A program made the position numbers and the translations under genes. Source: Halorubrum salinarum (GTDB lineage Archaea > Halobacteriota > Halobacteria > Halobacteriales > Haloferacaceae). From it: DNA of 64,000 nt. Every line of letters starts with the position of its first letter. Within the stretch, counting starts at the first letter, position 1. The notes beneath the pieces were generated by a model. The model was given only the letters and a program-made list of their open reading frames with translations, made no database searches and was not told the DNA's origin. The stretch is taken from the NCBI RefSeq assembly GCF_013267195.1, contig NZ_CP053942.1, positions 1 through 64,000 on the forward strand, written 5' to 3'. This document shows, in pieces, positions 16,988 to 25,018 of this stretch.

Positions 16988-17404
16988 ATGGCGACGAATC
17001 ACACACAGGCGGCTCCCGGAGAGTTCCCGGAAGATCCCGAAGAATTGCTCCCAGAAGAGAGCGTTCTCAGTCTCGACGAGTATCTTGCGATGCACGCGGC
17101 CGTAGGGCATCGGACCAGATATGAGATTCTCTACCGACTCGTCCACGGCGGAGACATGAGTCCGAAAGAACTAGACGAAGTGATTGAGATCGATGATAGC
17201 ACACTTCACTATCACCTCAACAAACTCGTTGATGTGGGCCTCGTCGAAAAACGTCAACAGACAGAGCGAGGCCAAAATGGGTTGTACACGTACTACCGAG
17301 CGACGGTGTTCGGAGAAGTGACGCTCACACGCGGCGTAGATGAGTTGATTCGTGGTGAAGGTGACTTCGACGAGATGTATAATAGTTCAGCCGACCGCCA
17401 GTGA
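16988..17404 (+). CDS. ArsR-like winged-helix transcriptional regulator
   Basis: A 138-residue regulator. The central wHTH is unmistakable: LSLDEYLAMHAAVGHRTRYEILYRLV, KELDEVIEIDDSTLHYHLNKLVDVGLVEKR as recognition helix, then a wing ending YTYYRATVFG. It lacks the metal-binding Cys of classical ArsR proteins. The ATG at 16988 opens MATNHTQAAPG; the upstream in-frame ATG at 16931 would add a basic, unlikely leader. It is divergent from 16269-16895 and may control that gene, itself, or the M20 peptidase downstream on the other strand. Confidence 0.8.
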   Translation: MATNHTQAAPGEFPEDPEELLPEESVLSLDEYLAMHAAVGHRTRYEILYRLVHGGDMSPKELDEVIEIDDSTLHYHLNKLVDVGLVEKRQQTERGQNGLYTYYRATVFGEVTLTRGVDELIRGEGDFDEMYNSSADRQ

Positions 17405-17494
17405 TTGTGGAGTCGATGCCACAGTCGTCCACAACACGTTCAGCTGCCGGGAAACAGGAGCGGAGGAGTTCCAGCACTTCAGCCCTGAAAGGTG

Positions 17495-18820
17495 TCAGGC
17501 AGCATCGTACTCTCGAATCACGGTCGACAATGTCTCAGTCCCAAACTCGACAGCTTCGATAGGAACTCGCTCATTTGCTGCGTGGACTAAGGATTCAAAC
17601 TCAAACGCCGGCGGCAGCTTCAACGGAGTGAACCCGTAGGGTTGGACGTCAAGCTGTTCAAAGAATCGCCCGTCAGTGGCGCCAGTGAGAAGGAAGGGGA
17701 CTGGAATCGCCGCTGGGTGATTCGTCCGCAGGGACTCGCTCAGTAGATCAAACAGCCCCATATCGATGGACGCACTCTCACCGCCATCGAATCGTGTGAC
17801 TTCAAATTCCACACCCTCAAGCTCACCAATAACCTCCCATACCTCCTCGAGGAACGCATCCGGTGTCACCCCCGGAAGCAGCCGTGCGTCGAGGCGGAGG
17901 TCGACCTCTGCCGGATGAACGTTCACCTTCCCGCCGCCGTTGACGACTGTCGGGCTCACCGTGTTGTGAAGCATCGGATCCAACCGCTCCGAAATGGGGC
18001 CGAGCTCGTCCAGAATGTCATCAGTACGGTCGGGATCCAGCAAGCCCCGCAACTGCTCGGCCCGCTGGGAATTGGCTTCGGCGGCGAGTGCCTCAATGAA
18101 TTTGCGGGCTGGCGGTGTGATGTGAACGGGGAGGCGCTGCTCGGTCAGCCGTGTGAGCAGTTTCCCAAGCGTGTTCATTGCGCCATCGCACTGGGGTCGA
18201 GAGGCGTGACCACCACGCCCAGTTACTGTCGCTTCAAGCCAACAGACCCGCTTTTCAGCGACCTGAATGGGGTAGAACTCTGTCCCATCGATGCGCAATG
18301 GGAAGCCACCGAACTCTCCGATCGCGTACTCCACGTCCGCAAAGCGTTCTGGGTGGTGTTCGACCAGATATTTCGCACCGATATCACCGCCAGTCTCCTC
18401 GTCTGCGAGAACGAGCAGTAACACATCGCCCGCGGGGTTAATCTCCTCTTCAGCAGCCCGGAGCAGCGCCGCGACCATCATTGCGACACCTCCTTTCATG
18501 TCCAGCGCACCACGGCCCCAAACGAATCCGTCTTTTTGTATTCCCGAAAAGGGCGGCTCGTCCCACTCTTGGCCGTCCGTTGGAACGACGTCGACGTGCC
18601 CTTGGAGTAGCAGAGGTGGCGCATCGCCACCAGGCAGACGGGCGAGAAGATTCGGTCGCGCAGCCTCAGTCGCGAGGGTCTCAGTAGTGATGCCCGCTTC
18701 AGTGAGAAGCCCGTCAATGTACTCAATACAGGCACGCTCGTCGCCTGGCGGGTTCACCGTCTCAAATTGGATGAGTTCCGACAGCAGGTCACCCGGCCGT
18801 TCGTGGATTGGCGTTGTCAT
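17495..18820 (-). CDS. M20-family metallopeptidase (ArgE/DapE/ACY1-like)
   Basis: A 441-residue zinc amidohydrolase. Metal and catalytic motifs are visible in order: GHVDVVPTDG (first His ligand and Asp), GRGALDMKGG (bridging Asp), ADEETGGD (catalytic Glu and metal Glu), then the dimerisation-domain marker GRGGHAS and a late ATDGRFFEQ near the C-terminal His region. Substrate (acetylornithine, succinyl-DAP, acylamino acids or dipeptides) cannot be told by eye. The ATG at 18820 (MTTPIHERPG) is only 11 bp from the right end of IS element 2, so its native promoter has been pushed 1.8 kb away and expression may depend on the element. A second M20 gene lies at 55550. Confidence 0.88.
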   Translation of the reverse strand: MTTPIHERPGDLLSELIQFETVNPPGDERACIEYIDGLLTEAGITTETLATEAARPNLLARLPGGDAPPLLLQGHVDVVPTDGQEWDEPPFSGIQKDGFVWGRGALDMKGGVAMMVAALLRAAEEEINPAGDVLLLVLADEETGGDIGAKYLVEHHPERFADVEYAIGEFGGFPLRIDGTEFYPIQVAEKRVCWLEATVTGRGGHASRPQCDGAMNTLGKLLTRLTEQRLPVHITPPARKFIEALAAEANSQRAEQLRGLLDPDRTDDILDELGPISERLDPMLHNTVSPTVVNGGGKVNVHPAEVDLRLDARLLPGVTPDAFLEEVWEVIGELEGVEFEVTRFDGGESASIDMGLFDLLSESLRTNHPAAIPVPFLLTGATDGRFFEQLDVQPYGFTPLKLPPAFEFESLVHAANERVPIEAVEFGTETLSTVIREYDAA

Positions 18821-18902
18821 AGTCCGGAATTTGACCTCCTCCCGCGCCTGAAGACGCGGGAATCCCACCACGGGATTTCAGGCCGGGCGTGGCCCTACGG
18901 TT

Positions 18903-20138
18903 TCAAGACGCATACGTTCCAAGCGTCTCTTGCTTGGTAGCATCGGCTTGGCTGTCTTGTGGGGCGGTCAAACGCCCCCCATCCTCAGCCGAGTCATCGT
19001 CGTTTTCGTGTTCTCTGAAACGACTCTCTCCGCTGAGGTAGCGGTCTGCGATGTTCACCGCTCCGTTCACGTCCGCTTGGTACTCACCCATCCAACACGC
19101 ATCGTTCGTACACTTGAATGTCGCCTGTCGTGGGCGGTATCCTACCTCACCGCACGCATGGCAATCTTTCGAGGTGTTGCGCGGGTTCACCGTTTCGACA
19201 GGGATACCCTTCTCGACAGCTTTGTAGCGTATCTGCGCGTGGAGTTTGGCGAATCCCCATCCGTGGAGACGGCGGTTCATGTACTCGCCGTAGTCCATCG
19301 ACTCCCGTATGTACGTCAGGTCTTCCAGAACAAGAACGGGATTCTCGACGGACTCGGCGTACTCCACGACTTTGCGGGTGACGCGGTGGAACACGTCGTC
19401 TATCTGGTCCCACAGGTCGTCCCCGAAGGACTCCGCGATACGCTCACTTCCGCGCGTCTGGAGTCGCCGTGTGGCGGTGAAGTAGGTCTTTCTGAGCCGA
19501 CGGACGGTTTTGCCCTCGTCGGTCCACAGTTCGGGAGCGGTCGGAGAACCGTGCCTGTCGCGGTGACACACCGTGACGAGTGACGCTTCTCCAATATCGA
19601 CTCCGATGGGCGTCCGTTCTTCGGCGGACGCCTCGGAACCATCCTCTACGTCGCGGGTCACGGTGACGTGGAGATACCACGTTCCGTCCCGCTCAAATAG
19701 CCGACTCTCGCCCATCGTGGCGTCTCCCGCGTTCAACGCTTCCAACCAGTCCCTCTGTTCGGGATTCGGTTGTGCTGGCATCCAGAGGTGGTAGTCCTCG
19801 TGGTGCGGGATTTTGACGTACCATTCGATTGCGTTCTTGGGCTTGTGGTCGAGCCGTAGCCCTTCGTTCGTGAAGCGAACAGGGTGGTCGTCGTGAAGTT
19901 CGCCCGCGTTGTACGTCGTCGTGAGTTGCGGGACGTACTTCTTGAGCGCGTTCTTCGCGTACCCGCTCAGGTCGTAGTTGACCACCACATTGTTCGCTTC
20001 GGTCTGCGTGGTGCATTGGGCGTCGAAGGCATCGTGAAGGGCCTGTTGGTACGCCTCTCGCGTCTCACGGAGTTTCCTCCGTTTGTGCGCGTTCGGCTTT
20101 ACCAGTTTGAGTTCCAGCGTCTTCGTGAGTTCGGTCAC
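18903..20138 (-). CDS. tnpB: TnpB, RuvC-like RNA-guided nuclease family
   Basis: I place the start at GTG 20138 (MTELTKTLELKLVKPN), overlapping the tnpA stop, rather than the upstream ATG at 20228, which only reads tnpA sequence in another frame. The protein has about 411 residues. RuvC motif I is GVDIGEASLV, motif II VLVLEDLTYIRE with the expected Glu, and motif III QADVNGAVN. The zinc ribbon is C-x2-C plus an unusual C-x4-C (KCTNDAC). All three catalytic acids are present, so it should be active if its right-end guide RNA is made. The tail after the ribbon is long and acidic. The guide RNA is expected from the right end at about 18831-19000. Confidence 0.92.
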   Translation of the reverse strand: MTELTKTLELKLVKPNAHKRRKLRETREAYQQALHDAFDAQCTTQTEANNVVVNYDLSGYAKNALKKYVPQLTTTYNAGELHDDHPVRFTNEGLRLDHKPKNAIEWYVKIPHHEDYHLWMPAQPNPEQRDWLEALNAGDATMGESRLFERDGTWYLHVTVTRDVEDGSEASAEERTPIGVDIGEASLVTVCHRDRHGSPTAPELWTDEGKTVRRLRKTYFTATRRLQTRGSERIAESFGDDLWDQIDDVFHRVTRKVVEYAESVENPVLVLEDLTYIRESMDYGEYMNRRLHGWGFAKLHAQIRYKAVEKGIPVETVNPRNTSKDCHACGEVGYRPRQATFKCTNDACWMGEYQADVNGAVNIADRYLSGESRFREHENDDDSAEDGGRLTAPQDSQADATKQETLGTYAS

Positions 20139-20533
20139 GAATCGTCCCCTTCGTGCCTCTGGATGTAGTTCATGACCGTTTCGCTGGATACGTGTCCCGC
20201 CGTTCCTGCGTAGTATCCGCGCGCCCATCCGATTTTCTCACCGTCGTGGTCAGCGTAGCGGTGGTTGTACTTCCGCGAGGAAATACCCTTGAACCAGTTA
20301 GCGAGGAGAGAAGGGGCGTGCTTCGGCGGGCTACTAACGAACAGATGGATGTGGTCGGGCTGAACGGTCAGGTCAAGTATTTCGAGGCCCTTGTCGTCGG
20401 CTATTTCGCGGAGGATGGTTCGCACACGGTCTGCGACCTCGTTGACAAGTACCGACTGTCGGTACTTCGGCAACCACACTATGTGGTAGTTGAGGTTGTA
20501 GGTCGCGTGACGTGTGGTCTTCATCCGTGCCAC
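20135..20533 (-). CDS. tnpA: IS200-type Y1 transposase TnpA
   Basis: A 132-residue HUH single-strand transposase. The His-hydrophobic-His metal motif is in PDHIHLFVS (His61, His63) and the nucleophilic Tyr is in MNYIQRHEG (Tyr123). The start MARMKTTRHATYNLNYHIVW is typical. It cuts and joins single-stranded ends at the hairpins seen at 18841-18860 and 20629-20648. Translation is probably coupled to tnpB through their overlapping stop and start. Length is normal and all catalytic residues are intact. Confidence 0.93.
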   Translation of the reverse strand: MARMKTTRHATYNLNYHIVWLPKYRQSVLVNEVADRVRTILREIADDKGLEILDLTVQPDHIHLFVSSPPKHAPSLLANWFKGISSRKYNHRYADHDGEKIGWARGYYAGTAGHVSSETVMNYIQRHEGDDS

Positions 20534-20816
20534 ACACTATGGGGCAACGTATCTTAATACCGGCGGTGAATCGGTGGGAAATCCAGCCGTAGCGTCGTCG
20601 GTGGAGATGTACGCTATTGTCCGCTCGACCCCCGCCTAAAGACGGGGGTATGCGCTCGCAACTCTATCACTCAGGGACTATAGCCGCACGGGGTGGCCAA
20701 CCTGACATGAGTACGACCGAAACAGCGGTGCCTCTGAGCCTCCGGCAGGGATGGCTGAGTCGACACGACGGAGCAAGCCCATGAACTAAACCACCTGCTG
20801 TCATAGGCGTGAGCGA

Positions 20817-22187
20817 ATGGCCGTTGACGATGAAATTGGGAGTGGGAACGCGGAAGCCAATGAAACGGCGTGGTCAGTAGCCAGGCTCAACGACGAGATC
20901 GCGGCAACCCTCGAATCCGCAGCTGACCGATTTCCAACGTATGTCGTCGGCGAAGTATCGGATGCGACAGCGAAGGGGTATGGAACGTTCTTTACGCTAC
21001 GTGATGTCGACGGCGACGAAACAATCCAGTGTATTATTTGGTCATCGTACCGTGATCGGATTGAGGGGGATATCACAGAGGGCGAGGAGGTGATCGTCCG
21101 TGCGAACGTCGATTTCTACACAGATGGCGGCCGGACCCAGCTCAACGTCAAAAACTACTGGCCGGTCGGCAACTCTGAGCGGTCTCAACAATTAGAAGCA
21201 TTGCGTGCTGAACTGGCCGATGAGGGCCTCTTCGCTGATGATCGCAAACAGCCGGTGCCGTCATTTCCGTCGAATATCGGCATCGTCACCTCACTCACGG
21301 GATCCGCACGGGAAGATTTCCGGGAGGCTGCCTGGGGACGCGCACCGGGAGTAACGCTCACGTTCTTCGGCGCAACGGTTCAGGGCACCAACGCGGTGCC
21401 GTCGCTCGTCGGCGCAATTCGGCAAGCCGACCAAGATCCGGACATCGACAGTATCGTCGTCACCCGTGGTGGCGGCGCAGACGACACGCTGTGGTGTTTT
21501 AACGAAGAGCCCGTCGTCCGGGCCATTGCGGACTGTCAGACGCCCACAGTCGTCGCGATCGGCCATGAGGACGATGAGACGCTGTCCGAACGTGTCGCAG
21601 ACAAAGCGGCGATCACACCGACTCAGGCTGGGGTCGTGGCGACGCCTGATATGCGTGCTGTCCGTGACCAAGTAGTCGCACTCGAACGCCGACTAGAAAC
21701 TGGATACGCGGCGATTGTCACCGACCGCTTGGACGCTATTACCCGTCGGGTCGACAACGCGATCGTCAGTATCGAACGAGCAGCAGACAATCGACGAGCG
21801 CAGATTCAGCGCGCCGCTGATCTCGAACAGCGAGTCGACACCATCTACGCGACACTCACGTCAGCTCGACTCGACGAGCTCGATTCACGGATCGAGAGCG
21901 CCCTCCAAGGGGTAGAACACGCCGCAGAGACGGAGGCTGTAACGGCCACCGCAGCACGCGGTCGTGTCGCTGGCCTCGAAGCACGGATCGACCAAGCGTA
22001 CGAGACGCACGTCCAGCGAGAGGTTGTGGCCCTCGAACGCAGGATCGAACGAGGGTATCAAGACATCGAAACGAGCACAGACGTTCAGGCGGCACAGCAG
22101 CAAGCTCGGAGACTACAGATAGTCGTTCTCGTCCTTCTCGGCCTCCTGTTGCTCGGTATCGCGTTGTGGGCTACCGGAGTACTGTGA
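20817..22187 (+). CDS. xseA: Exodeoxyribonuclease VII large subunit with C-terminal membrane anchor
   Basis: Residues 1-110 form the OB-fold DNA-binding domain (FPTYVVGEVSDAT, GTFFTLRDVDGDETIQCIIW). The catalytic domain follows with NIGIVTSLTGSAREDF, an SIVVTRGGGADDTLWCFNEEP loop and a GHEDDETLSERVADKAAITPTQA segment, all ExoVII signatures. A long coiled-coil region (about residues 285-430) carries repeated ALERR/LE-R motifs. The last 24 residues (433-456) are a strongly hydrophobic helix, which ordinary XseA lacks. The enzyme would degrade single-stranded DNA with XseB, encoded 42 bp downstream, but here at the membrane. The tail could face either way; the catalytic part should be cytoplasmic. 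Length is near normal. Confidence 0.9.
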   Translation: MAVDDEIGSGNAEANETAWSVARLNDEIAATLESAADRFPTYVVGEVSDATAKGYGTFFTLRDVDGDETIQCIIWSSYRDRIEGDITEGEEVIVRANVDFYTDGGRTQLNVKNYWPVGNSERSQQLEALRAELADEGLFADDRKQPVPSFPSNIGIVTSLTGSAREDFREAAWGRAPGVTLTFFGATVQGTNAVPSLVGAIRQADQDPDIDSIVVTRGGGADDTLWCFNEEPVVRAIADCQTPTVVAIGHEDDETLSERVADKAAITPTQAGVVATPDMRAVRDQVVALERRLETGYAAIVTDRLDAITRRVDNAIVSIERAADNRRAQIQRAADLEQRVDTIYATLTSARLDELDSRIESALQGVEHAAETEAVTATAARGRVAGLEARIDQAYETHVQREVVALERRIERGYQDIETSTDVQAAQQQARRLQIVVLVLLGLLLLGIALWATGVL

Positions 22188-22229
22188 TGGAAGCCGGATA
22201 TTCAAGACAGCCCCGGCCAACCATCGGGT

Positions 22230-22439
22230 ATGAGCGAGGACGATGTCGACATCGCAGAGCGGATCGAGCGACTCGAGGAGATCGCAGAAACGCTTGAGGA
22301 CGGGGAAGTCGATCTGCCGACAGCAAAGGAGCTCCGAGAGGAGGCTGACACACATCTTGAAGAGCTCCGTGAAGCGTTGGACGTCGGGGACGGTGACATC
22401 ATTGAGATTGATGGCACCGAGGCCGAGATCGAATCTTAA
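22230..22439 (+). CDS. xseB: Exodeoxyribonuclease VII small subunit
   Basis: A 69-residue acidic helical protein: DIAERIERLEEIAETLEDGEVDLPTAKELREEADTHLEEL. The pattern of a first helix, the E-x-G-E-x-x-L-x-x-A turn and a second helix is that of XseB, which coats the coiled-coil stalk of XseA. It follows xseA by 42 bp on the same strand, so the two form an operon. The C-terminal 20 residues are an Asp/Glu-rich tail. Confidence 0.88.
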   Translation: MSEDDVDIAERIERLEEIAETLEDGEVDLPTAKELREEADTHLEELREALDVGDGDIIEIDGTEAEIES

Positions 22440-22499
22440 ACAATATCAAGCAAGTCACATCTGAGCGGTCCGTACTAACCAACTCAGTGTCAAGCTGAA

Positions 22500-22928
22500 T
22501 TACTGGGCCTGGCGAAGGTTTCGATCAACGACCGTGGCGAACGCAACGTTATCCTGTACTTGCTCGATCTCGACAGTGACCGTTTCACCGAGATCCGTAT
22601 CCGGAACGATCACTACGTAGCCACGATCCACCTTCGCGATGCCATCTCCCTGATCGCCAATACTCTCGATGTCAACCTCTCGTGTCTCGCCCACAGAAAC
22701 CGGCGGTCCAGTTGGCTCAGCAGGTTCCGTCGGCGGTTCTGGGCTCGATGCGGCATCACCAAGTGTCGTTGTCGATGACGCTGGCGAGAGTAGCGCTACA
22801 CGGACAGACTCCTCGACTTCGAGCGATCCCGTCTCGATTTCTCGGGCTGGCACCGACAGATAGTACTCTCCGTCCCGTTCCTCGACAGTCGCAGAATACA
22901 GTGTCTGAAGCTCCTCAGAGATTTCCAT
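22500..22928 (-). CDS. TRAM-domain small RNA-binding protein
   Basis: A 142-residue protein. The N-terminal 50 residues (MEISEELQTLYSATVEERDGEYYLSVPAREI) form a short haloarchaeal module, joined by a Pro/Glu linker to a C-terminal TRAM domain (about residues 83-140): TREVDIESIGDQGDGIAKVDRGYVVIVPD, TVTVEIEQVQDNVAFATVV. TRAM domains bind RNA, and single-TRAM proteins act as RNA chaperones in archaea. It is convergent with the xseAB operon. The two-module layout with a GEYYLSVP start is common among haloarchaeal paralogues. Confidence 0.85.
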   Translation of the reverse strand: MEISEELQTLYSATVEERDGEYYLSVPAREIETGSLEVEESVRVALLSPASSTTTLGDAASSPEPPTEPAEPTGPPVSVGETREVDIESIGDQGDGIAKVDRGYVVIVPDTDLGETVTVEIEQVQDNVAFATVVDRNLRQAQ

Positions 22929-23005
22929 GGTGATATTTCCTATCTTACGTTCTTCAACTTGAGATTACGGGTCTCTCCGTATGGGTGGCTGCGTCAGATT
23001 TAGTG

Positions 23006-23048
23006 GTTAACCAACGCCGGCTCGATATCGTCGGAATTGTTGGTTAAC
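23006..23048. repeat. 10-bp inverted repeat with self-palindromic arms
   Basis: The left arm GTTAACCAAC at 23006-23015 is the perfect reverse complement of the right arm GTTGGTTAAC at 23039-23048, 23 bp apart, and each arm holds GGTTAAC. It lies between the TRAM gene start (22928) and the zinc-ribbon gene (23177), so it is a candidate operator or stem. Confidence 0.45.
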
Positions 23049-23176
23049 ACCGATGTCTAATTGACAACCGAACCACGCTCGGTGATGCCCCCGCCCGGTA
23101 CCGAGACTGGCGAGGCCCACACCTGGGGGCAAGACGAGCAGGTCACCCACCCGATCGTGTCGACTGCGCGATTCAG

Positions 23177-23338
23177 ATGGAGCCGGGTCCCGACAAGCGC
23201 GATCACGTCGCCTGTGACGGCTGTGGGTTGGTCGTCGACACGCTCGCACCGCTCACGCGATTCCGGGTCGAACTCGGGCATCTGGACGGCCCGATACAGC
23301 TGTGCGCCCGCTGTAGTCCGGATGAGCTCGCGACGTAA
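23177..23338 (+). CDS. Small double-CxxC zinc-ribbon protein (DUF7558-like)
   Basis: A 53-residue protein beginning MEPGPDKRDH. It has C-D-G-C at about residues 13-16 and C-A-R-C at about residues 43-46, the layout of a compact four-Cys zinc ribbon, separated by a hydrophobic LTRFRVELGHLDGPI stretch. I recall many haloarchaeal proteins with this arrangement, often near mobile DNA. No activity is known. It ends about 100 bp before the HTH gene at 23437 on the same strand. Confidence 0.65.
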   Translation: MEPGPDKRDHVACDGCGLVVDTLAPLTRFRVELGHLDGPIQLCARCSPDELAT

Positions 23339-23436
23339 TGGACGCGCAATCTCGAGGAGCATCTCGTCGCGACGCCGGCAAAGTGGCCCCAACCACTTTT
23401 TATTGATTCGCTGTAAACTGTAATCAAGAACGAATC

Positions 23437-24021
23437 GTGTCACGCACCTCAAACCGCGCCGACGGCGACATCGTCCAGGACTTTCTCTCGGTCGCGGACC
23501 TCCTCGAAGAGCCACAGCTCGCCCAGCTGTACGCGTACCTTGCTCGGGAAGGGGAAGCGATCGTCCAGAACGTGATGGACGACCTCGAGATCGTACAGGG
23601 GACCGCTTACAGCTATGTCAACCGCCTCGTCGACGCCGGCGTCGTCAACATCATCGACGACGAGCAGCCGCGGCGGTACGCAGCCCGAGAGATTGACCTG
23701 ACTGTGACCATGGCTGCTCGCGATCGTGAGTACACGATTACACCGGCGCTGATCGACGCCGTCGGCCGCCGCGAAACGGACGCCGACATCGACACCTACA
23801 TCGACCGCCACAGCGTCGCCGGCCTCGCGACCGCGCTCACCTACGCGATCGCCCGCGAACGGGGCAGGGTGACCCACCGCCTGATGGCGGAGGACCTGGA
23901 CATCTCGCCGATGGCAGCGGAGATGATCTTACAGGTGCTCCGGCCCGTCGTCCACGAACATTACGAGATAGATGAGTCAGGAGCAGGACTCAACGAGTTG
24001 GACATCGACGGCGACGGCTGA
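23437..24021 (+). CDS. HTH protein of the haloarchaeal DUF7437 type (antitoxin-like)
   Basis: A 194-residue protein with a GTG start. A winged helix spans about residues 20-85: LLEEPQLAQLYAYLAREGEAIVQNVMDDLEIVQGTAYSYVNRLVDAGVV, then a beta wing DDEQPRRYAAREI. A second helical region (LTYAIARERGRVTHRLMAEDLDISPMAAEMIL) is also HTH-like. In haloarchaea this type of gene often stands just before a PIN-domain gene, and indeed the next gene (24028) begins as one but is broken. It probably served as the antitoxin and DNA-binding partner. That pairing is from memory and context, not proven here. Confidence 0.7.
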   Translation: MSRTSNRADGDIVQDFLSVADLLEEPQLAQLYAYLAREGEAIVQNVMDDLEIVQGTAYSYVNRLVDAGVVNIIDDEQPRRYAAREIDLTVTMAARDREYTITPALIDAVGRRETDADIDTYIDRHSVAGLATALTYAIARERGRVTHRLMAEDLDISPMAAEMILQVLRPVVHEHYEIDESGAGLNELDIDGDG

Positions 24022-24027
24022 CGACAC

Positions 24028-24132
24028 GTGAGCCGGCTCCACATCGCCGACACCGGCCTGTTCGTCGCGATGGGGCAGCCCTCGAACAGCCGCTACCAAG
24101 CCGTTCGGCGGTTCGCTCGCCGAAACGACATT
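24028..24132 (+). pseudogene. Truncated PIN-domain protein (N-terminal fragment)
   Basis: It starts at GTG 24028, six bases after the HTH stop. The first 35 residues, beginning SRLHIADTGLFVAMGQPSN, hold the first PIN strand with its catalytic Asp (H-I-A-D-T). Likeness stops at about 24130, where the sequence becomes the reverse complement of a Fic gene. The remaining three PIN acidic residues are lost, so no nuclease can be made. Confidence 0.65.
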
Positions 24133-24405
24133 ATCGTCCATATCCACGTCCGCACCCTCAATCTCGGCCGACTCGATAGCCTCTTTCCGCACGAGCGACG
24201 TGTAGAGAAGCGGCGGGTAGTCAACCATCTCACTGAGGCCACTCAGTTTCCCGAGCCAGAAGGACGCATCCGAGATTGTACCCGAGAGTTCCTCATCAGT
24301 CACTAACTCACGTGTTGATGGGAGCGGTTCGGGCTTGTAGTACGAGCGCTGGCCGTAGGGTATGCGCTCTCCTGGTGCGTGTTCGCTAAACTCCCATGTC
24401 TCCAT
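24124..24405 (-). pseudogene. Truncated Fic-family protein (N-terminal fragment)
   Basis: From ATG 24405 the frame reads METWEFSEHAPGERIPYG, then ISDASFWLGKLSGLSEM and RKEAIESAEIEG. The last part is the Fic_N inhibitory-helix motif S-x-x-x-E-G. After about 94 residues the frame runs into antisense PIN and HTH sequence, and the catalytic HPFxxGNGR core is missing. It is therefore the head of a Fic/DOC AMP-transferase gene fused tail-on to a PIN gene. Confidence 0.7.
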
Positions 24406-24490
24406 TGCATACCACGCTCGTATCTCGGCCTGTGAATTAAATTTGATAGGTAAAATTGTAACCCACGGTGCGATGTTCTTCCATTAGCTA

Positions 24491-24648
24491 TAGCCAAGCT
24501 AGGGGACAATGGGTCACAGGCCTCGCTAGCCAGCGAACGAGCGCTGGCGAGCATCGAGCGCGTCAGCGACGATTTATTGGAGAAGGTCGACCAGTTCGAG
24601 AAGCGTGTGGACGAGCTTCGTGAGGGGTTTCAGGACGCGATGAGCTGA
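24491..24648 (+). pseudogene. Possible C-terminal gene remnant, helical
   Basis: An open frame without a good start reads LASERALASIERVSDDLLEK then VDQFEKRVDELREGFQDAMS and stop at 24646-24648. It is an amphipathic coiled coil, as at the end of a longer protein. It directly follows the Fic fragment region, in a stretch of broken genes. Parent family not recognised. Confidence 0.35.
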
Positions 24649-24718
24649 GAGGTCCACGGACAAAACAATTGAAAAGCAAATTGGAATTAATTATTTTTAA
24701 CGCGACCCAGCCTTATTG

Positions 24719-24892
24719 TTAGTCGCCTTTGTTTTTATTTTCTTGAGGTTTTATAACCTCATCGCATGTTGGACACTCAGCGAAAACACCGATATCACCG
24801 TCTGCTCGTTCGTATTCAATAAGTTTCCATGCCTGTGAAATTTCACGATTACAGGTAGGACAATGACCAAGCGAGAGTGGGTTATTGGTCAT
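24719..24892 (-). CDS. Small zinc-binding protein (DUF7837-like)
   Basis: A 57-residue protein starting at ATG 24892 (MTNNPLSLG). Two knuckles, HCPTC and ECPTC, make a four-Cys zinc ribbon around KLIEYERADGDIGVFA. The pattern L-G-x-C-P-x-C ... L-I-E-Y-E-x-x-D-G ... F-A-E-C-P-x-C matches what I remember of the haloarchaeal DUF7837 family. The Lys/Asn-rich tail (QENKNKGD) is unusual for this acidic proteome. Function unknown. Confidence 0.7.
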   Translation of the reverse strand: MTNNPLSLGHCPTCNREISQAWKLIEYERADGDIGVFAECPTCDEVIKPQENKNKGD

Positions 24893-25018
24893 GGGGGAGA
24901 GGAAGGGAGCGTGTGTCCCAGATTCCTCCGTCAAAATCTGAGATTCAAACGATATTAAATATGGCGTGAAAATGCGCCGCCAGCGACAGGCCGATGAGTC
25001 CAACGCACCGCGATACGC

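Larger units (their letters stand above)
18831..20660 (-). mobile_element. IS200/IS605-family element 2 (tnpA + tnpB)
   Basis: A complete-looking two-gene element. The right end starts at TTGAC (18831-18835) with a stem at 18841-18860, and the left-end stem CCCCCG/CGGGGG lies at 20629-20648. tnpA and tnpB lie head to tail on the minus strand and overlap by two bases. The stop TGA of tnpA at 20135-20137 overlaps the GTG start of tnpB at 20136-20138. It has the only Y1 transposase in the window and could mobilise elements 1 and 3 if their ends are recognised. The left boundary is an estimate. Confidence 0.85.
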
